From assembly GCF_000721175.1 (NCBI RefSeq), contig NZ_JOEZ01000014.1, positions 62,001-126,000 of the forward strand: a stretch of DNA of 64,000 nucleotides. The letters run 5' to 3'. Position 1 is the first letter of the stretch. Each line of letters opens with the position of its first letter. Made by a program: the position numbers and the translations under genes. The stretch comes from Streptomyces anulatus (GTDB lineage Bacteria > Actinomycetota > Actinomycetes > Streptomycetales > Streptomycetaceae). The notes below the pieces were generated by a model that was not told the origin of the DNA, made no database searches, and saw only the letters and a program-made list of their open reading frames with translations. Positions 1 through 6,859 of this stretch are shown in pieces.

Positions 1-170
1 CCTGACCGAGAGTGGGCCGATGGGCCCACGGCTGCACAGGATCGACAGTCGGGAGCTCTGGTCGTGCTCAGGGGGTGGCCAGCTCCAGGAAGGACGTCCA
101 GGTCTCGGGGAAGTCGGCGAGTACGGGGCGGTGAGGTCCTTGGAATCGCGGACGGGGACGGTCCGCCCCC
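1..170. repeat. Diverged direct repeat, copy A
   Basis: Bases 1-170 match 1096-1265 along their whole length by eye. Both begin CCTGACCGAGAGTGGG and both contain the antisense of a DUF397 C-terminus. In copy B the first bases are the stop codon of the lipoprotein gene, so bases 1-5 here are probably the end of a paralogous lipoprotein gene lying outside the window. This suggests tandem duplication of a lipoprotein plus DUF397 unit, followed by drift. Confidence 0.7.
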
Positions 171-175
171 GACTG
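68..175 (-). pseudogene. DUF397 gene 3' remnant with frameshift
   Basis: Read on the minus strand, one frame gives TVPVRDSKDLTAP and the next frame continues LADFPETWTSFLELATP before a stop at 68-70. Joined by adding one base near 133, this is the C-terminal half of a DUF397 protein, closely like the end of the intact DUF397 gene at 1163-1402. No N-terminal half with the WxKSSYSG-type motif is present upstream. It is therefore a truncated and frameshifted copy, carried on the duplicated segment. DUF397 proteins normally partner Scr1-type XRE regulators, but no regulator lies next to this copy. Confidence 0.6.
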
Positions 176-200
176 GCGGAACGTGCGGCTGCCGGGTGCC

Positions 201-437
201 TCAGGCGCCCCACAGCCAGGAGCCGTACTCCGCCGATGCGACGAGTTCGCCCAGGCCGAAGGCGAACGGGACAGGCACCAGCAGGAAGGCGCCGGCGCGG
301 ACCAGGGCCGGTCCGGCGATGGCGACCGCGTCATGCGGAGCGCTTGTCGTGAGGAAGTCGGTCGACGACGGGCCCAGGATGGTGCTTGAGGCCGGTCGGT
401 TCGAGGCCCACTCCCAGTACTTCGATCCGGAGAAGGA
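201..437 (-). pseudogene. Possible 3' fragment of a membrane-protein gene
   Basis: A minus-strand frame with GC-rich third positions runs from an in-frame stop at 438-440 to a stop at 201-203. Its last ~45 residues read as a hydrophobic stretch (AIAGPALVRAGAFLLVPVPF) followed by GLGELVASAEYGSWLWGA. There is no ATG or GTG that would give a sensible start, so if it is coding at all it is a 5'-truncated remnant. I do not recognise the family. It overlaps a weak plus-strand frame at 379-513, and at most one of the two is real. Confidence 0.25.
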
Positions 438-513
438 TCAGGAGTCGGCGGAAAACATCGCCAACATCGTCGGCGGACGTCCTGAGAACATCGTGAGGGA
501 GAAGCATCGATGA
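379..513 (+). CDS. Small hypothetical protein upstream of lipoprotein gene
   Basis: A 44-residue charged, soluble peptide rich in Glu, Asp and Asn, with no Cys and no membrane segment. Its TGA overlaps the ATG of the lipoprotein gene (ATGA at 510-513), the usual sign of translational coupling in this genome. The start could be ATG 379 or an in-frame GTG near 349. I recognise no domain. Codon use is less GC-biased than in neighbouring genes, so it may be a decayed gene end. Confidence 0.3.
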   Translation: MVLEAGRFEAHSQYFDPEKDQESAENIANIVGGRPENIVREKHR

Positions 514-1100
514 GGCGCATCACGCGGACCATTCGCCTGACCTGTGCGGTGGTTGTGGCCGGCGTGATGGTCGCCGGGTGCGGGCTGTTGGGCGGTGCCG
601 GGAACGGAAGAGAGACAGTGGCGGGCATGGACATGCAGGGAGCGGCAGAGCGCGCCGACGCGATGCTTTACGCGACGGTCGGGGTAATCAAGCCGGAGGT
701 CGAGTGGGTCCACCGCGCGACGACGACCGGCAGCTGCGACGTATCGCGCTACTGGACCGTTATGACGGTCATCTCCGAACAGCGCCGCGGCAACTTCCTC
801 GGCGTGGTCGAGCGTTTCTGGAAAGCGAGCGACTACCGGATCAAGATGGTGAATCCGAGCAAAGAGATGCCTACGATCATCGCTACGTCCCCGGACGGCT
901 TCGGCATCAGAGTCAAGTTCGGCTACAAGGGGCAGGCGTTCTTCGAAGTCACGAGCCCCTGTGTGGACGAGTCGAAGGTGGCCCCGCCCACGAAGGTGGC
1001 CAACGGCCGCACGTACGAGGGCGAGATCCCTACACCTAACGTCCGCTCCGACTTCTGGTCTGCCGAGACTGCGGTACAGGGCCCCTCACCCTCACCCTGA
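510..1100 (+). CDS. Putative secreted lipoprotein
   Basis: 196 residues. The N-terminus has the layout of a lipoprotein signal: MRR basic start, hydrophobic core, then lipobox V21-A22-G23-C24, so Cys24 should be lipidated and the protein anchored outside the membrane. The mature part contains two further cysteines (in GSCDVSRYW and SPCVDE) that could form a disulfide. I recognise no enzyme motif; the streptomycete family is uncharacterised. Start chosen at ATG 510 because the signal peptide follows immediately and the ATG overlaps the preceding stop. The gene sits between two diverged copies of a repeat, and bases 1-5 look like the end of a second copy, so it probably belongs to a locally duplicated lipoprotein family. 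Confidence 0.8.
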   Translation: MRRITRTIRLTCAVVVAGVMVAGCGLLGGAGNGRETVAGMDMQGAAERADAMLYATVGVIKPEVEWVHRATTTGSCDVSRYWTVMTVISEQRRGNFLGVVERFWKASDYRIKMVNPSKEMPTIIATSPDGFGIRVKFGYKGQAFFEVTSPCVDESKVAPPTKVANGRTYEGEIPTPNVRSDFWSAETAVQGPSPSP

Positions 1101-1265
1101 CCGAGAGTGGGCTGATGGGCCCCCGGCTGCACGGGATCGACCGTCGGGCGCCCCGGCGTTGCTCAGGCTGCGGCGAAGTCTACGAAGGATGTCCAGGTGG
1201 TGGGGGAGACGGCGAGTGGCGGGACGCTGAGGTCCTTGGAGTCGCGGATGTGGACGGTGTGGGGG
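1096..1265. repeat. Diverged direct repeat, copy B
   Basis: Second copy of the repeat at 1-170. It starts inside the stop codon of the lipoprotein gene and runs through the 3' half of the intact DUF397 gene on the opposite strand. Confidence 0.7.
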
Positions 1266-1402
1266 CAGGTGGCGACCTCTACGCAGTTGCCGCCCTGGTC
1301 GCCGCTGTAGGTGGACTTGGACCAGGTGAGTGCGACCTCTACGCAGTCGCCGCCCTGGCTGCCGCTGTAGCTGGACTTGAACCAGTGGAGATCGGTGCTC
1401 AT
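1163..1402 (-). CDS. DUF397 domain protein
   Basis: 79 residues. It holds the DUF397 signature twice in its first half (WFKSSYSGSQGGDCVEVA, then WSKSTYSGDQGGNCVEVA), followed by the usual HIRDSKDLSVPPLAVSPTTW tail, so the N-terminal motif has been internally duplicated. Its ATG overlaps the stop of the upstream XRE regulator (1399-1402), showing co-transcription and probable translational coupling. DUF397 proteins form pairs with Scr1-type XRE regulators in Streptomyces and are thought to act as their partners or antagonists. That role is family knowledge, not something visible here. A frameshifted remnant of a second copy lies at 68-175. Confidence 0.85.
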   Translation of the reverse strand: MSTDLHWFKSSYSGSQGGDCVEVALTWSKSTYSGDQGGNCVEVATCPHTVHIRDSKDLSVPPLAVSPTTWTSFVDFAAA

Positions 1403-2235
1403 AGTTCCTCTGCCATCTTCTCGATCGTTTCCAGGGTCCTCTCCGGAGTGTATGCCTGGGCCCGCAGAACGCCGTACCTCCCGAACAGGTTGCCAAGGTC
1501 CGGCTGTTCGGTGATGAAGAAGCTTCCGCCTTGACCTTCGATGTATGCCAACTGCCGTCGCTCGGCGGTCTCCAGCAAGACGAAGGGACCGTTGAGGCCT
1601 GCGTGGTCCTCCCGGTCAGGCGACATCAGCTGAATTCTTACGTGTCGCAGCCTGGCTACTTCGGCCAGGTGGTGCAGCTGAGCCTTGAGGATGCGTCGGC
1701 TACCGATCGGACGTGTGAGTGCGCTCAACTCCAGTACGAAGCTGATATCGGGGAGTGGCTTGCGGCCCAGCAGCGTCTGGCGAGCCAGCCGCGCGGCTAC
1801 CTTTTCCTCGATCTCATCGTCGTCGTAGGTCGGGTGGGCGCTGGCGAACACTGCCCGCGCATAGGCCTCGGTCTGGAGCAGCCCCGGCGTCACGTGGGTT
1901 TCGTATTCGTGACGGGCGAAGGCCCCTGTTTCCTCCTCCGCGAAGGGCGTGAACCAGTCCGGCAGCGGGCTGCCCTTCCTCGGTTTCGGCGCGGCGACGA
2001 TCAGTGCACCCTGTGCACCCAGCACCTCGTCCGCCCGCTGTACGAACACGCCCTTCGGTGGCCGAGCACCCCGTTCCACCATCGCCACCTGGGACTTGGA
2101 GTAACCGATCCGCTTGCCCAACTGCTCCTGGGACAGTCCGGTTCGCTCACGGAAGTGCCTGAGCAGCAGCCCGAACATCTCGGCGGTGCTTTCGGGCTGA
2201 TCACTGGAGTGCACGGGCTCACCTCGTATGTACAC
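1399..2235 (-). CDS. Scr1-type XRE transcriptional regulator (HTH + DUF5753)
   Basis: 278 residues from GTG 2235; a GTG at 2214 is an alternative. An N-terminal helix-turn-helix reads LSQEQLGKRIGYSKSQVAMV, near residues 35-60. The rest is the DUF5753 region, with typical landmarks TPGLLQTEAYARAVF, ARLARQ and FVLLE. Such proteins are cytoplasmic DNA-binding regulators found throughout Streptomyces together with DUF397 proteins, and this one overlaps a DUF397 gene by ATGA. A perfect inverted repeat GTGACC-CT-GGTCAC lies 20 bp upstream of the start and could be its own operator. The divergent gene at 2297 shares that intergenic region. Confidence 0.88.
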   Translation of the reverse strand: MYIRGEPVHSSDQPESTAEMFGLLLRHFRERTGLSQEQLGKRIGYSKSQVAMVERGARPPKGVFVQRADEVLGAQGALIVAAPKPRKGSPLPDWFTPFAEEETGAFARHEYETHVTPGLLQTEAYARAVFASAHPTYDDDEIEEKVAARLARQTLLGRKPLPDISFVLELSALTRPIGSRRILKAQLHHLAEVARLRHVRIQLMSPDREDHAGLNGPFVLLETAERRQLAYIEGQGGSFFITEQPDLGNLFGRYGVLRAQAYTPERTLETIEKMAEEL

Positions 2236-2254
2236 CGCTGTCCACAGCTTGCCT

Positions 2255-2268
2255 GTGACCCTGGTCAC
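2255..2268. promoter_or_regulatory. Inverted repeat between divergent XRE gene and 2297 gene
   Basis: GTGACC CT GGTCAC is a perfect 14-bp palindrome in the 61-bp gap between two divergent genes. It is placed to control both promoters and is the natural candidate operator for the adjacent XRE protein. That link is inferred from position only. Confidence 0.45.
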
Positions 2269-2296
2269 GGTACGTGTCTGCCGCAACGCTGAGCGC

Positions 2297-2722
2297 ATGG
2301 AACTTCGAAATTCACCGGATCCGGTGCCGTCCTGGATCCCCGCCGCCGGCCACGCCCTCCGTCACGTCGGCATTCACTTCGACGCCGTCCGCGCCATCGG
2401 GCTGCTCGGTGAGGAAATCGCCTACGAGGTCATGCAGTTCACCGACTTCCGGGCCGGGCCCATCGTCCGCTCCGGCATCGGCGAGCGCAGCATGTACTTC
2501 CTGCTCGCGCCCGGGACCGCCGCCGGGCACCGGTGGCCTCCCGGGGTGGAGGCGATGAGCCGGACCGCGCGGGGGGACGCGTTCGTCGGGGTACCGGCAT
2601 TGAACGGGGGGACCTGGCCGCTGGACTGGCGGTCGCGGCCCACGCCCCAGGATCCGTTCGTGGACGGCCGGTTGCTGCACGAGATGGCCTGGCTGCGGGC
2701 GGGGTGCGCCGTGAGGGAGTGA
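2297..2722 (+). CDS. Hypothetical protein divergent from XRE regulator
   Basis: 141 residues from ATG 2297 (MELRNSPDP); an in-frame upstream start at 2228 would read back through the shared promoter and was not used. The protein is soluble, with no Cys-rich or membrane segment. Conserved-looking stretches are PSWIPAAGHALRHVGIHFDA and MYFLLAPGTAAGHRWPPGVE. Genes of this general kind often stand next to XRE/DUF397 pairs in Streptomyces, but I cannot name a function. It could be a target of the divergent regulator. Confidence 0.6.
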   Translation: MELRNSPDPVPSWIPAAGHALRHVGIHFDAVRAIGLLGEEIAYEVMQFTDFRAGPIVRSGIGERSMYFLLAPGTAAGHRWPPGVEAMSRTARGDAFVGVPALNGGTWPLDWRSRPTPQDPFVDGRLLHEMAWLRAGCAVRE

Positions 2723-2817
2723 GCGGTCACCGCTCGGTGTACCGAAACCCGAACCCCCAGCCCGGCATACCTGTTGTGAGCGGGGCGACTGTCAGACCTG
2801 TCTGGGAGGCTCCGGGT

Positions 2818-3273
2818 GTGGAGATGACACTGCAACTGACGATTGACTGCTCCGATCCGCAGAAGATGGTGGCCTTCTGGGCCGAGGCCCTGGGGTACGT
2901 GCCCGAGCCCCCGCCGGGCGGGCACGCCACGTGGCGTGCTCACTGGGCGTCGATGGGGGTGCCCGAGGAAGAGTTGCCGGCCGGGGCGGGGGATGTCGCG
3001 GAGTCGATCATCGATCCTGCGGGACGAGGGCCGAGGGTGTGGTTCCAGGAGGTTCCGGAGCCGAAGGCCGCCAAGAACCGGTGGCATTTCGACCTGAAGG
3101 TCGGTGGGGGCCGTGGCGTCCCACTGGACGTCCGCACACAGCGGGTCACGGCTACGGTGGAACGGCTGGTCGCTGCTGGTGCCACCGTGCTGCGGATCAA
3201 GGATGAGCCGGACATGGAGCTCTACGCCGCCGCCATGCAGGATCCCGAGGGCAACGAATTCGACGTCATCTGA
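2818..3273 (+). CDS. VOC/glyoxalase-like family protein
   Basis: 151 residues. GTG 2818 is chosen because GGGAGG lies 8 bases upstream; ATG 2824 is the alternative. The fold shows as two βαβββ halves: LQLTIDCSDPQKMVAFWAEA at the start, and a second half with HFDLKVGGG and MQDPEGNEFDVI at the C-terminus, the usual ending of the glyoxalase/bleomycin-resistance superfamily. Metal ligands cannot be assigned with confidence. Family members act on diverse small molecules, so the substrate is unknown. It stands as a single gene, and a short palindrome CAGAC-CT-GTCTG lies at 2793-2804 just upstream. Confidence 0.8.
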   Translation: MEMTLQLTIDCSDPQKMVAFWAEALGYVPEPPPGGHATWRAHWASMGVPEEELPAGAGDVAESIIDPAGRGPRVWFQEVPEPKAAKNRWHFDLKVGGGRGVPLDVRTQRVTATVERLVAAGATVLRIKDEPDMELYAAAMQDPEGNEFDVI

Positions 3274-3399
3274 GGGCCGTTGCGACGGTCCTGGTCGTGG
3301 CACTCGTTCACGGCTTCGACCAGTACCGTCGCTTCGTAGCCCACTCATCCGGCATCCGGCTGGAAGGGCGGCCCTCTTCCTTCGCGGTACGGTGCTGAC

Positions 3400-4053
3400 A
3401 TGTCTCGATCAGTCGAAACCGGATCAGTCCTGTCTCCCGTCACCGCGGACGACGTCGGCCTGGCCGTGCGGCTCGCCGTGGGCGTCCTTCGGGACGCGCC
3501 CGCGGAGGGGTGGGACGGTAAGGCCGGTTCGCTGGAGTGGGACTGCTGGGAGACCGTCGAGCACATCGCCAACGACCTGTTCTACTACGCCGGGCAGCTG
3601 GGTCCGCAGAGCCCGCCGCTGGACACCCATGTGCCTTTCGCGTTGCGACACAAGAGGCCGGACGGACCCGCGTACTTCCTCTTCGCGGACCGTGATGCGG
3701 GTCCGGCCGGCCTGCTGCAGGTGCTGGAGACGTGCGGCGCGCTGCTGGTCGCCATGGTGCGTACGACGCCGTCCGGGGTCCGCGCCCACCACACCGCCGG
3801 GGTGTCGGACCCCGAAGGCTTCGCGGCGTTGGCGTTGCAGGAGACGCTGGTACACATGCACGATGTGGCGGAAGGCTTCGGGCTCGCCTGGACCCCGCCC
3901 TCCGACCTCTGCTCGCGGGTGCTCGCCCGTCTGTTTCCCGAGGCTCCGGGCGGCGCGGATCCCTGGCTCACCCTCTTGTGGGCCACCGGCCGAGCCGAAC
4001 TGCCGGGACACCCTCGTCTCACCATGTGGCGCTCGAACAGCACACCGCACTAG
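3400..4053 (+). CDS. DinB-like / mycothiol-dependent maleylpyruvate isomerase-type protein
   Basis: 217 residues. The N-terminal part has the four-helix-bundle pattern of the DinB/MDMPI superfamily, with WDCWETVEHIANDLFYYAGQLG (near residues 47-68), where the His would be one metal ligand. A second cluster, ETLVHMHDVAEGF, near residue 145 carries further His and Asp/Glu. Family members bind a divalent metal and some use mycothiol as cofactor. The reaction here is not predictable. It stands alone between a glyoxalase-like gene and a convergent methyltransferase gene. About 205 bases without a convincing gene follow it. Confidence 0.65.
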   Translation: MSRSVETGSVLSPVTADDVGLAVRLAVGVLRDAPAEGWDGKAGSLEWDCWETVEHIANDLFYYAGQLGPQSPPLDTHVPFALRHKRPDGPAYFLFADRDAGPAGLLQVLETCGALLVAMVRTTPSGVRAHHTAGVSDPEGFAALALQETLVHMHDVAEGFGLAWTPPSDLCSRVLARLFPEAPGGADPWLTLLWATGRAELPGHPRLTMWRSNSTPH

Positions 4054-4260
4054 CTGTATTGCCCTGTGAGGTTCGGTCCTCGCGGCTGGCTGTGGGCCCC
4101 GCGAGTCGTGGTACACCACGTGCGGGCCGTGTCACCGTGAGCGGCAACGCGCTGAAGCAGCGGACCTGTTGGCCCGCGCCGAGGCCGACCCCGTGCCTCC
4201 GCGGCCACCCTGGCGGGTGAGCTTTGCCGCCGAGGCCCACGCGAACGAGGTCGCTTCCGG

Positions 4261-5046
4261 TTACGGGACCCGGGCCACGGCCACGTAGATGCCGCTGTGC
4301 TCCTGCGTGGGCGCGGGGGTGCCGTTGAACCACTCCGGGGCCATCACCAGGCCGGGGGCGGCGATCTCCAGACCCTCGAAGAACCGCGCGAACTCCTCGC
4401 GGCTGCGCAGGGCCAGTTGGATGCCGCCCTTCCTGTACTCGTCCTCGCTCCGCTGCCCGACCTCCTCGTTCACGTCGGCCGCGCCGTGGGACAGCACGAC
4501 GTAACTGCCGGGGGCCATGGCGTCCGTGAACGTACGGATGATGCCGATCGGGTCCTCGGAGTCGGGGAGGAAGTGGAGGAGGCCGAGGAGCGACAGGGCG
4601 ATCGGGCGGTCGAAGTCGAGGGTCTCGCGGGCCGCGTCGAGGATGATCGCGGGCTCGCGGACGTCGGCGTGCACGTAGTCCGTCACGCCCTCCGGCCGGC
4701 TGATCAGCAGCGCCTCCGCGTGGCGCAGGACGATGGGGTCGTTGTCGCAGTAGACGACCCGGGCGGAGGGGCGGATCTCCTGGGCCACCTGGTGCAGGTT
4801 CGGCTCGGTGGGGATGCCCGTTCCGATGTCCAGGAACTGCGTCACGCCCTCGCCCGCCAGCCAGGCCGTCGCGCGGTTCATGAACGCCCGCTGCTGGCGT
4901 GCGCCGATCTTCGCATCGGCGGGCAGGAGTTCGGCCATCTCCTGGTCCACCGGGTAGTTGTCCTTGCCGCCGAGCAGCGCGTCGTAGACCCGGGCCGAGT
5001 GGGGCTTGCTGGTGTCGATCGGGGGGTGCGGAGCCTGTGCCGTCAT
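4261..5046 (-). CDS. SAM-dependent methyltransferase, DUF574 family
   Basis: 261 residues from ATG 5046. The start PPIDTSKPHSARVYDALLGG, followed by KDNYPVDQ, is the hallmark of the S-adenosyl methyltransferase family once called DUF574, which is greatly expanded in actinomycetes. The SAM-binding core is QFLDIGTGIPT (motif I), then VVYCDNDPIVL with its acidic residue, and ALSLLGLLHFLPDSEDP. Physiological substrates of the family are largely unknown. It ends the minus-strand stretch next to the lanthipeptide transporters, but a 58-bp gap separates it from them, and its family is not known for lanthipeptide tailoring. Membership of the cluster is possible but unproven. Confidence 0.88.
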   Translation of the reverse strand: MTAQAPHPPIDTSKPHSARVYDALLGGKDNYPVDQEMAELLPADAKIGARQQRAFMNRATAWLAGEGVTQFLDIGTGIPTEPNLHQVAQEIRPSARVVYCDNDPIVLRHAEALLISRPEGVTDYVHADVREPAIILDAARETLDFDRPIALSLLGLLHFLPDSEDPIGIIRTFTDAMAPGSYVVLSHGAADVNEEVGQRSEDEYRKGGIQLALRSREEFARFFEGLEIAAPGLVMAPEWFNGTPAPTQEHSGIYVAVARVP

Positions 5047-5104
5047 ACCGAACTCCAGATACACGTGGTGTGGACCAGTCAGTCGACGCAGTCTGCCACA
5101 ACGC

Positions 5105-6859
5105 CTACGAGGTTCCGGCGGATACCCAGTGCCCCACCAGGTCGGCGTAGAGCGGGCTCTCGCGCAGGAGTTGGCCGTGTGTGCCGACGGCCGTGCGGTC
5201 GCCGTCGAGCACCAGGACGCGCGGGGCGCGCAGCGCGGAGCTGATGCGGTGCGCCACCACGACAAGGGTGGTGCCCCGCTCCGCGAACGCCCGCTCGGCC
5301 CGTTCCTCGGCCGACGGGTCGAGGTGGCAGCACGCCTCGTCCAGCAGCACGATCGACGCCTGAGACGCATAGGCGCGGGTCAGGGCCACGAGCTGCCGTT
5401 CACCGGAGGACAGCGGCGGCCCGTCCAGCCCGACGGACGCGTCCAGGCCGCCGAGCCGGTCCACCAGGGCCCGCGCGCCGACGGCCGTCGCCGACGCGAG
5501 GAGATCGGCGTCCCGCGCCTCCGGGTGCAGATAGCGCAGGTTGTCCCGCACGGTCCCGGTGAACACGTACGCCTCCTGGGGGATCAGCGTCACCGCCCGG
5601 TGGAGCCAGGCGCGGTCGACGTCCGCCGCCGGTACGCCGCCCAGGGTCAGCCGTCCGCTGTCCGGCCGGGCCATGCCCGCCAGCAGCGTGGTCAGGGTCG
5701 ACTTCCCCGCACCGCTCGGCCCGACGACCGTCAGATGCGATCCGGCCGGGATGTCGAGGGAGAGCCCGTCGATCACGGGCACCGCCCCCAGCCCGTACGC
5801 GTAGCCGACGTCCACCAGGGACAGGTCCGGCGAGCGCGGGGTCCGCGCGGGAAGATCCTGGCCGGAACTCCCGGGCGTCCGGTGCTCCGTGGTGGGCGTC
5901 GACCGGCTCAACCGGCGCAGGACGGTCGCCAACTGCACTCCCCACGATCCGAGTACGGCGACGAGTGAACGCAGGGCCGGGGCCACTCCGCTCACCAGGT
6001 AGCTGGTCGCGCCCAGCAGTTCGCCCACCGACAGCGCTCCGCGGTCCAGGAGCCGCGGGGCTGTCAACAGCAGTACCAGCAGTGGGAGATGGCTGCCCAG
6101 TGCCACCAGCAAGGTGTTGGCCGACGCGGTCCGGGCGACCGCCCTGCACGCGTCCCGGTGTTCGGTGATCCGGGCGGACAGATCGCCGGCCACCCGGTCC
6201 CGGGCGCCGCACGCGACGACGTCCCGGATGCCGTCGAACGCCTCGCCCGCCGCCGCCGTCAGGGCCTCCTCCGAACGCAGTTGGCGGCGCTGGCGGCGGG
6301 CGAGGACGCGGAGCCGGGGGACGCAGAGGAGCAGGGTGAGCAGGACCGGGGGCAGAGTGAGGGCCGCAACCGGGGCGGACAGCGCGGCCAGGCCCACGAA
6401 CGCCATCACCAAGGAGACGCCCAACTGGCGGGCCGAGCGCAGCAGAGCGGACACCAGCGCCCGTACGGTCTCGACCTGGACCGTCAGCCGGGCCACGCCC
6501 GAGCCCGCCGTGTCCCGCGCCCCCGCCGCCGCCCGGTGTACGGCTCCGGCGGCCACCGCCGTCACCAGGTCGTCCCGCAGCGGTTCCACGAGCCGCCCCA
6601 GCCACGGCGTCAACGTGCGCGTCATCAGGGCGCGGAAGACCATCGCGGCCCCGAGCAGACCGATCCAGAAGAAGCCTTCGGCGGGTCGTCCCGCGAGGAA
6701 GCCCCGGTCCAGGGCGGCGGCCACCAGCAGCCCGGAGGCGAGCGCCGGAACCGCCTCCAGCAGCGACCATCCCGTCACCGCCACCGCCGCCCCGCGGTGC
6801 TGCCGCAGGAACCCGGCGAACATCCGCCGGTCGATGGGGCGTGGGGCTGCATCGCTCAT
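5105..6859 (-). CDS. lanT: Lanthipeptide ABC transporter, half-transporter 2 (canonical NBD)
   Basis: 584 residues. An N-terminal six-helix transmembrane domain (about residues 15-320) is followed by an ATP-binding domain with Walker A VGPSGAGKST, Q-loop, signature LSSGERQLV, Walker B SIVLLDEACCHLD with the catalytic Glu, and H-loop VVAHRIS. No C39 peptidase domain is fused, so leader removal must be done by another protein. The ATG overlaps the stop of the preceding half-transporter (ATGA, 6856-6859), so the two are made together and probably form a heterodimer exporting the modified peptide across the membrane. It is the last gene of the minus-strand lan operon. Export of something else cannot be excluded, but the context is strong. 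Confidence 0.88.
   Translation of the reverse strand: MSDAAPRPIDRRMFAGFLRQHRGAAVAVTGWSLLEAVPALASGLLVAAALDRGFLAGRPAEGFFWIGLLGAAMVFRALMTRTLTPWLGRLVEPLRDDLVTAVAAGAVHRAAAGARDTAGSGVARLTVQVETVRALVSALLRSARQLGVSLVMAFVGLAALSAPVAALTLPPVLLTLLLCVPRLRVLARRQRRQLRSEEALTAAAGEAFDGIRDVVACGARDRVAGDLSARITEHRDACRAVARTASANTLLVALGSHLPLLVLLLTAPRLLDRGALSVGELLGATSYLVSGVAPALRSLVAVLGSWGVQLATVLRRLSRSTPTTEHRTPGSSGQDLPARTPRSPDLSLVDVGYAYGLGAVPVIDGLSLDIPAGSHLTVVGPSGAGKSTLTTLLAGMARPDSGRLTLGGVPAADVDRAWLHRAVTLIPQEAYVFTGTVRDNLRYLHPEARDADLLASATAVGARALVDRLGGLDASVGLDGPPLSSGERQLVALTRAYASQASIVLLDEACCHLDPSAEERAERAFAERGTTLVVVAHRISSALRAPRVLVLDGDRTAVGTHGQLLRESPLYADLVGHWVSAGTS

Noticed and set aside
68..634. A 188-codon minus-strand open frame
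   Set aside because: It only runs through because GC-rich antisense DNA lacks stops. Real signals inside it are in two different frames (a frameshifted DUF397 end) and its N-terminal part is antisense to the lipoprotein gene.
1399..2298. Using the longest start (2298) for the XRE regulator
   Set aside because: The extra residues would read across the palindrome and divergent promoter; GTG 2235 or 2214 gives the usual family length.
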